A stretch of 64,000 nucleotides of DNA from Sarcomyxa edulis (taxonomy: Eukaryota > Basidiomycota > Agaricomycetes > Agaricales > Mycenaceae), in NCBI GenBank assembly GCA_009761415.1, contig QUOL01000011.1, positions 372,001-436,000 of the forward strand, read 5' to 3'. The position numbers were made by a program, and so were the translations under genes. The notes beneath the pieces are model-generated. The model worked only from the letters and a program-made list of their open reading frames with translations, was not told where the DNA came from and ran no database searches. Positions 56,938 to 64,000 of the stretch are shown piece after piece; the first letter of the stretch is position 1, and every line of letters starts with the position of its first letter.

Positions 56938-59900
56938 TGAGGACACCCACCTCTTCAAATCCAACAGCTTCCCCCACCCAAACTGGTCACTCCAGACGCG
57001 ACCACCAATCCATATCATCTACTCATTCATCGTCTGGAAGGAGCGAACGGGGAACCAGAACGGGTTCTGCATCTCATGTATGTCAATCTACTTGCTTTGC
57101 ATAGTCACAGTCAATTCACGACGGAATTACTGTAATCGTAATCAGCCTGCGGTAGAATCTGCCGTCACTCGTCTGCTCGTAGCCATCAAACAACTCCTCG
57201 AGGCACTCACACTATGGAGTCAACTCAGGATGGACGAGACGCAAGTCAGCGACGTGTATGTTCGTCTGGGAAATGACTTCAACGCGGCTGTAGCTGCGTT
57301 TGCTGCGTTTAATATAGACATGACGTGAGCTTTGGTTTCTTTGCATTCGCGCTTTGTTTTTATTGCCTCTGCTGAGCTTGCTCTTTAGCGAGCTCATGTC
57401 CGTACCCGACGATCTGCGCAACGTATTGGAACAGTGCTTGGCAGAGGATGCCACTCAAGAAAACCTGGAGCTGTATCTCCCGACCGTGCGTCAAATTATC
57501 ACGAATTTACTCCAAGGCTTGCGGGGTAAGCAATCGATATATCGAAGAATTGTCTCCGACCATAGAGACAGATCATCGCAGCAGTCTATTCCCGGTGATA
57601 ATAATCGCACTTCGCGCTCTTCTCGAGGTCATCGCTCCCAAACCTCCCGTACAGTCGCAGAAAGTGAAAGACCGGATAGTATTTCTCGAAGAAGTGGAGA
57701 GCCCTCCGGAAGACAGAAAGATCCCCTTTCAACAACAAGTATCTCTACCAATGGCAAAGAGCCTTTCGTGGGTGGATTCGCACCAAGCATCGCAGAGAAC
57801 GTTGCAACGCAGGATCAAGGACAAACCCGTAGACAAAAGTCACTCCCTTCTCCTATTGATGCGCCTCGACAACCCGAACTTGCCCCACCTCCTCTAACTT
57901 CACCCCCACTCCCTCCACCTCCTACATCACCACCGTTGCCACCACCTCCGCCACAAGAAGTCGTCCCACCTCCGCCGTCACCACCTCCTTCGGCTGTCCC
58001 GGCCCATGTCAAGCGTTATTCCTTGTCAGATAAGCCGATGACCCCACCACCGCCACCACCACCATCTGTTGTAGTCGAAGAACCTTCAAGTCCGGGCCAC
58101 GAACGAAATGGCTCTTCCCCACCCACTCCCGAGACACCTCCACTAGACGGCCTTCAAGCACCCGCAATGGCAAACTCATTAGCCGCTCTCAAGAAGAGCG
58201 ACGCCCTCGAACGTCGAGCATCAAAACGTTTCTCCACTTACAACATCTCCAAAATGACGGGGGGCTCGACAACGAGAGAACGATCACTTCGCGGCCATCC
58301 AAATCGTCGATCATTGGCAGTGTCTTCCGCATTGACTCCCGGGGAACTTGCAGTATTGACAGAGGTGGATGACGAAGAGGAAACATCACCGGCGACACTG
58401 CGGCTTGAAGCTAGCTCTAGATCTGTTTCTCGCTCTCGTTCTCGTCCCGAAACACCCGAACAGAAACATACCCCTCCTGTACCTCCGTTGCCTTCCACAC
58501 CAGCTAGATCTCGGGAACCGACACCACCGCCGTCTGATCCCGTACCGCCTGTTCTCGAGAAACCCACTTCCAAGCCCTCCAGCGAGAAATCACGGGAACG
58601 ATCCTCTGATTCGCGGTTCACTGTATTCTTACAATTAGGCCGTGAAGTGAAGAAAGTTATGATTGAGCCTGGCTTGTCGTTCTCTTCGCTGCGAGTGTTA
58701 TTTGTTGACAAATTCTCGTATAACCCCGGCCTGGAAAATTTTCCAGCCATTTATATTCGAGATCCTTCCAGTGGTGTTCAGTATGAGCTGGAGGACATGG
58801 AAGAAGTCCAAGAGAAATGTCTGCTTTCCCTTAACATTGAGCGTATGTCGATCCTCAACTATCAACTGTCCCTCATTTTCTTATCTTACATCATTTCAAT
58901 TTCCCCCGTACAGCTTTGGACCAGATCAAACAACACATCGACACTCAGATATCGACCCTATCTCGCGATATCAAGGAGCTGAAAACTACCATAACCACCA
59001 CTAATCGACACTCAGTGCACACGCCTAATATCATCACTCACCCTCTCGCCGAAAGCACGCCAGCACCAAACCGTCCCACCGATCGACAATTCCAACACGT
59101 TGCCCGTCGTCTCTCCCGTTTCGTCGGAGACCCTGTTTCACCCCAGTCTGCATCTGCGCCACCACCTGTACCACCCATGCCCCAGATTCAACCACAGATG
59201 ACCGGTCAATCTCTGCAACCCCAAATGACCGGAGGATCTATGTTATCAGATTATTCAAGCCGCGTAGTCACTGATCTGAAGACTCAATTCGACGAAGTCC
59301 AGAACCTCCGTCGGGATCTTGGGATCATGCGACAGCTTTATACCGAGTTTATGAAGCAGACCAAGGAATCTTTAGGTACTCTGCGAGGCCAAACGCAGTC
59401 TGTGAAACAACTCGCGCATGCCAACGTGGGTGGGGCGCGTGGTTATATCGATTCCGGGAAGAAGAAGCTGGATATACGCAGTCAGAATGTTTTGACAGAG
59501 GTCGAGAAGCTGCAGGATACTGTTGAAGGCGTCAAGGACGATGTACTCAAACGACACGTCACACCGAAAGCCCAGTATTTCAAGAGCATCAAGAAGGATA
59601 TTGATTCGGTCGCTAGCGAGTTGGAGAGCTTGAAGGAACACATCAAGACCATCAAACCGATGTGGAAGAAGACTTGGGAGGAAGAATTGCAGAATATCGT
59701 TGAGGAACAACAGTTCCTCAATCACCAGGAAGAATTCCTCAGTGATCTTCTTGAGGATCACAAGGCAGTCGTTGAGGTATATGGTCACGTAGAGAAAGTC
59801 ATCACTCTACGGGGCGCTACAGGTGGCCCCAGTCGTGTCCCTCGAAATCGCGGGTTCCGCCCTCCTCCTCCCGAGGAAGGTCACAACGGTCTAAGCACGG

Positions 59901-60202
59901 TGATGCTTGAGATCCGTGGTGCGGCCGTAGATCCCGAGAAAAGGATGAAGGCCATCGAGGCGAATCAGAAGAATCGAGAGAAGGAGCTGGCGTCTCGAGC
60001 TGACGATCTTCAGGCAGAGCTGACTGATTTTGTTGGCGGAAAGAAGCTCAAGATGACGGGAGGTGCTGAGGAGGCTGAACGTGTGCGTCAGAGGCGCAAC
60101 GAGATGACATTGAAGGCTATGTTCAACGGTCCTGGAACAACAACATCTGGGTCGCCATCCACAATCTCTACAGACTTGCCTTCCTCATCCCCGTCGCCAT
60201 GA
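56938..60202 (+). CDS. BUD6: Bud6 / Aip3 actin- and formin-binding polarity factor
   Basis: It binds actin and activates formins to build actin cables at growth sites. The ATG at 56938 gives MSSMRTPTSSNPTASPTQTG. The N-terminal Aip3 region follows (ESAVTRLLVAIKQLLEALTL, VRLGNDFNAAVAAFAAFNID, LYLPTVRQIITNLLQGLRGK). A long Ser/Arg-rich and poly-Pro segment comes next (about 57880-58070, PPPP runs that could bind profilin or SH3 domains). The Aip3/Bud6 core then reads FTVFLQLGREVKKVMIEPGL, RVLFVDKFSYNPGLENFPAI and YIRDPSSGVQYELEDMEEVQ. A coiled-coil C-terminal part ends DLPSSSPSP-stop at 60200-60202. About 1,020 residues are expected. Identification rests on the FxVFLQxGxExKKV and YIRDxxSGVxYELED motifs. 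Confidence 0.93.
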
Positions 60203-62017
60203 ACGGTCTTCGTCCATGACGTTCTGTATCGTGTCACTTGCATTCTCCATTTTTCAAAGTCCACTCCATCGTACTGTTCGTCGCGCAATATTTATCTATA
60301 CCTTCCTACTTTGTCTACATTATGATACATGATTTCCTCTTGCTCTAAATTTCAGCGTCAATGATTCCAGAGATTGTTCTCGACATGTCTTTCGAACACG
60401 AATCTCAGGCGAACACTGCATTCGTAAGGCAATGATCATTAACCTTCGTGGGATTTATACATGCATACTGCTAGATGATGTTAGAATGTACAGAATAGAG
60501 GGTGTGATCCCCGGTACGTTATACAAGAGAGAAATTGAAGCGAAGAAGACAGTAAACTATGAAAAGGATTAAAGGCCAGGCCTACTCTCCTGAAATATGG
60601 GCAGTGAAGACGTGAGCTATACGTTCTCTGTGGACCGGGATTGTCAGTATGCGTCTATAGGGGCAAAGCATATAAGGACGCCTTGCATTGTATTTATGTC
60701 TTCCTGGGCACTTCCATATCTGTTGGTTTCGATATTGGAATTGTTATCTGGTTGATCGTAAGCGATCATACTTCGCTATGTTGTAAGCAATTGTGCTTAC
60801 TGGATAGAGGTTTGTACTTTATGTTCTGACGTTTCTTCGTTGCACCAGATACTGGGGCCATACGCCCTGACAACAGTGCACGGTCCTGCGAAAGCTAATC
60901 ACCGTCAGCGGGAGAAGATTCGAACATCTATCGACAACAATCTACCTCATGCATATGCGGGCCTCCAACGACTACAGGTGCAGATGTTTCGGTCATTTCG
61001 TCGTTATAGAGTACTGATAGTCAACTGTGGATGCCAGATAGCGAGGAGGGTAAATTTTTCCCTAAGGCGTATATCTTTTGTGCTATAACCTGGGGGTTGA
61101 GACGAAGTTCTTATCTAGTAGGCGCTCTTCCAGTCAACTTCCAGTCGGCGCGGATGTTTCGCTTTCAGGTGACTTCATCACAAGGATTTATGACACCATG
61201 ATGGTATAAAACGGGACATCGTGTTGAGGCAGAACCATAGGCCCGGATTGCTCCAGACTCGAGAGTGATGTAGCCTAGATATTGAGGAATGTCCGTACAA
61301 ATTACACTGGAATGCGTTCAGCGCATCGTCAAGTCTCACTGAGTGGGAAGTCTTTGGTAAGCTACATGCAAATGATATCAGGGTACACGGGTAAGTGGCA
61401 GGCCCTTTATATGAGATAGTGGAGCCCACTCACCCGCAATATAGAAAGTGACAGAAGCAGACTCAACACTTTCGCTCCAACATGGACCTATATCGCTAAT
61501 GGGAATGTCTGAAGACCGTGACCGGGTTGAAGGCACGAGTCTGGAAGCACAAACATGCCTCTTCTGGGTTCCAGAGCACAGTGATAGACTAGAAAAAGGC
61601 CCAGTCAGTCGTAACATACCGTAAGGAAATATATGGAATATCGGAATCGGCAGCTTGAAGAAGACCCTTCAGTATCGGGATGTTCTTGAGCCATACCTAC
61701 CCCGGGCCCGGTGTGGTCAAAGTCACAGTCGGAAGTTCGGAGAAGTGGAGAAACTGCGGGGAAATTGTCAATTGATACGAGCTTTATTCAGTGCCAGTGA
61801 AAGGTAGGTCCAGATCTCGAAAACGAGCTTCGGGATACAACATCGATAAAGATAAGATACGAAATAAAGTCGAAAGTGTTTCATAGATACGACCGTACAG
61901 ACAAAAACAAGTAAGGAGGAAACACATGTACAACACATTGAAATACGATGGGTACGCACTGGAAAGAATGCCACATAGAAGATTCGGGGACGCGTGGGGA
62001 GGACTAACTCACGGAGA
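60203..62017. other. Gene-poor block downstream of BUD6
   Basis: These 1.8 kb lie between convergent genes. Only short, featureless open frames are present on both strands. I recognise no RNA gene, repeat or mobile element. Confidence 0.5.
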
Positions 62018-64000
62018 CTAGTACTGTTCGCTCTCCGAGTCGGTTATCTCGTCCGATTCACTACTCGCTTGGTACGATGAAGACCGCGATATTTCTTCGT
62101 TGTTGTACTGGGCGTCCAGTACACAACTCAGTTTCTCCGTTTCGTAGCGGGCATAGTCCTCGGAGATGTTCATATGGGCTCTATCAAAATCGATGATCCC
62201 CACCTCACCAGTATCATCGTTGACGACGAGATTGGCTGGGCGTATATCGCGGTGCTTAATACCGGCATCATGAATGCTCTTCATGGCGAGAAGGAAGGCA
62301 GACCTGGATAATGAATGAATGGCATCGTCAGACTGTGCAAAGACTCCTACATGGATCCTGGATTTACCGTTCTGGAGGGGAGACGGTCGTTGCTCTGCCT
62401 GTTATTTCTTTGCCTTCACGGATTTCCCGGTCCCAGAGTGAGATTCCGCCATGCCTCATAACGAGAGCCAAAGTGTACCCTTCCATATCTCGAAAAAGAC
62501 CGACCGTATTCATTATTCCCTTCACATTGGCGGCTTCCAGGTGTGTGTAGATGGCGTATTCTCGTTTGAGTCTCCTACGCTGCTTGGGGTTGAAGGCCAG
62601 CTTGACAGCGACATGATACACAAGATGGTGACCATCGTGTGTCTCTAATTCCATTCTTCCACCATGAAGAATCCCAGTCGCCCCGTGCCCAAGGTAGGAG
62701 GTGAGTACGATAGTGAGGTATTCGTGAGGGCGGTAAAACGGCTTGTTAGAAGATGATTTATGACGCAGAAATGAAGCAGGGGCCGAAGAGTTGTATACGT
62801 CGTATCGTAGATGGATCAACGCGAGGTCCCGTTTAGAGGCTTCGGTCAAGATCTGTCAAATATGTCCTTAGGGCTGGGACGGCGTGAGGATAGTAGTAGA
62901 ACGATACGCACGGCTAAGTCATAGCTAGAGTTCGCACCAGCTGGGCGGGGAGTGTGTATTTTCCTTCGTTTTCGAGTCCTGGACCCCGGGCCCTCATTGG
63001 GAAGAACAGACTTGGGGTGCCGTGGGCCATGGTCTTCAGGTACGTTCAACGGAACTCTATTCACTTCGGCTTCGCTTTGTTGTGTCGCGCGGTCAATAGC
63101 GTCTTCAAGGGCGGCCACGTACAGTCCAATATGAAGCTTTCCGTAGGGAGGGTCTTTACATCGATAAGGTTTGAACAACTGCGATAGATATAATGTCTGT
63201 GTCTTTCGATGTCGGATACCGATTCGTTCATAGTTGCCACAACTGAAGAAAATCACAGTTGTGTCTTGACGAACGGCTTCAGCCCAGGCCTAGAGTTCAC
63301 GACGAATTTTCAATGTTGTCAACATGAGAGCGTGCATTCAAGACTATGCTTACATGTTGCAAAAGATGCTGCGGGGTAGCAATTCCGTACACATCTTCCC
63401 GGCATTTCTTTGCTTTTGTGTTCGATGGAGGATATATAATGGGAGAGGTATCATGTTTGGTCTCAGCAACCAGGCGTGTCTTTCGACCCATGTTCAATGG
63501 CCCTTGTCGAGAGCTGCGGTCAAGAGCTCCATTGGGGGATTTGTGATCCCTGGCACGGGTGTTTCGCCATGGACCATCAGTCTCTCGTATGCTGACAGGT
63601 ATATTCCAAGGTGCCCTCCGTCCGTCAAAGATCTTCTTCCCGTGGAACGGCTGGGGTACAAAACCCCGAGTCAAGCAAATCTGTGAATTGAAGGACCTGG
63701 ATTTTGCTACGGAGTCCATTAGCTTCAGCAGACGTTCTGCCTCGTCAGATACTGTGTTTATCATCCAGATCGCAACTTCCGGAAATCTCTCCAGTACTTG
63801 AGATACGGACTCCTTCAAATTTTCCTCGAGTTTGGGAAGGGCTGTGTAATTAATCTCTAGACAACCTTTGACAGTGCTGGCGTTCCAAGCCTCTTCATAT
63901 TCTCGGGGACGACATTTAGTCCAGACGAGGACAGAAGATAAGAGGGGAGTTCGAGGAGCAAGGAACATAGTGCATGCCAAAGTACAGCAGTATGACAATG
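62018..64000 (-). CDS. Protein-kinase-like protein with large N-terminal domain, 5' end outside window
   Basis: It is a multi-exon minus-strand gene whose start lies beyond base 64000. The visible N-terminal region (REYEEAWNASTVKGCLEINY, ATPQHLLQH|AWAEAVRQDTTVIF, FFSCGNYERIGIRHRKTQTL) is unrecognised and is spliced by GT-AG introns. A basic stretch (RTRKRRKIHTPR) could be a nuclear signal. The C-terminal half is a divergent kinase fold: glycine loop YLGHGATGILHGG, VAVKLAF with the ATP-binding Lys, RREYAIYTHLEAAN with a Glu, catalytic loop KHRDIRPANLVV, and IIDFDRAH, where DFD replaces DFG. It ends with an acidic Ser-rich tail (TDSESEQY-stop, 62018-62020). Similar kinase-like proteins form lineage-specific families in Agaricomycetes. 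Whether it phosphorylates anything is unknown. Confidence 0.75.

Overview
The window is a gene-dense fungal nuclear segment, most likely from a mushroom-forming basidiomycete (Agaricomycetes). The evidence is many short introns (mostly 48-70 nt), GT-AG junctions, little intergenic space, and typical fungal gene families. I see no prokaryotic, viral or CRISPR features. About 20 protein genes, one intron-containing tRNA-Leu gene and one gene relic can be supported.

Layout. 0-6 kb: the 3' end of an AP-1 gamma-adaptin gene faces an FAD-dependent aromatic monooxygenase on the minus strand. 6-16 kb: acetyl-CoA carboxylase, then a medium-chain enone reductase, then a decayed fragment of the same monooxygenase family. 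16-25 kb: a secreted CBM19-like protein, a BTB protein, class-2 dihydroorotate dehydrogenase, a secreted GH16 glucanase and a possible small Arg-rich gene. 25-34 kb: importin Kap123/IPO4, an Axl2-like cadherin-fold membrane protein and LC8 dynein light chain. 34-36.7 kb is empty of recognisable genes. 36.7-50.4 kb: a coiled-coil protein, COQ6 divergent from SEC6, glutamine-dependent NAD+ synthetase, and an F-BAR/DEP/RhoGAP protein. 50.8-60.2 kb: epoxide hydrolase, tRNA-Leu(AAG) with rearranged flanks, mitochondrial uL23m, a Crh-type GH16 enzyme and Bud6/Aip3. 62-64 kb: a truncated protein-kinase-like gene.

How the genes relate. Most are housekeeping genes: lipid, pyrimidine, NAD and ubiquinone synthesis, nuclear import, vesicle coats and mitochondrial translation. 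Four of them (Axl2-like, Sec6, Rgd2-like and Bud6) belong to the cell-polarity and exocytosis machinery. Two GH16 enzymes act on the wall that this machinery builds.

Most notable observations. (1) Many exons on both strands run from C-rich at the 5' end to G-rich at the 3' end of the coding strand, an exon-scale skew flip. (2) Microexons: two consecutive 8-nt exons (plus a 19-nt one) split the FAD motif of the monooxygenase, and a 3-nt exon restores a conserved Cys in NAD+ synthetase. (3) A monooxygenase relic lies 13 kb from the intact gene. (4) A second copy of the tRNA 3' end lies beyond a tandem repeat and a near-perfect palindrome. (5) The Axl2-like protein has a cadherin-like module on its cytoplasmic side. 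All splice junctions were read by eye from sequence and protein continuity; no alignments or searches were run.
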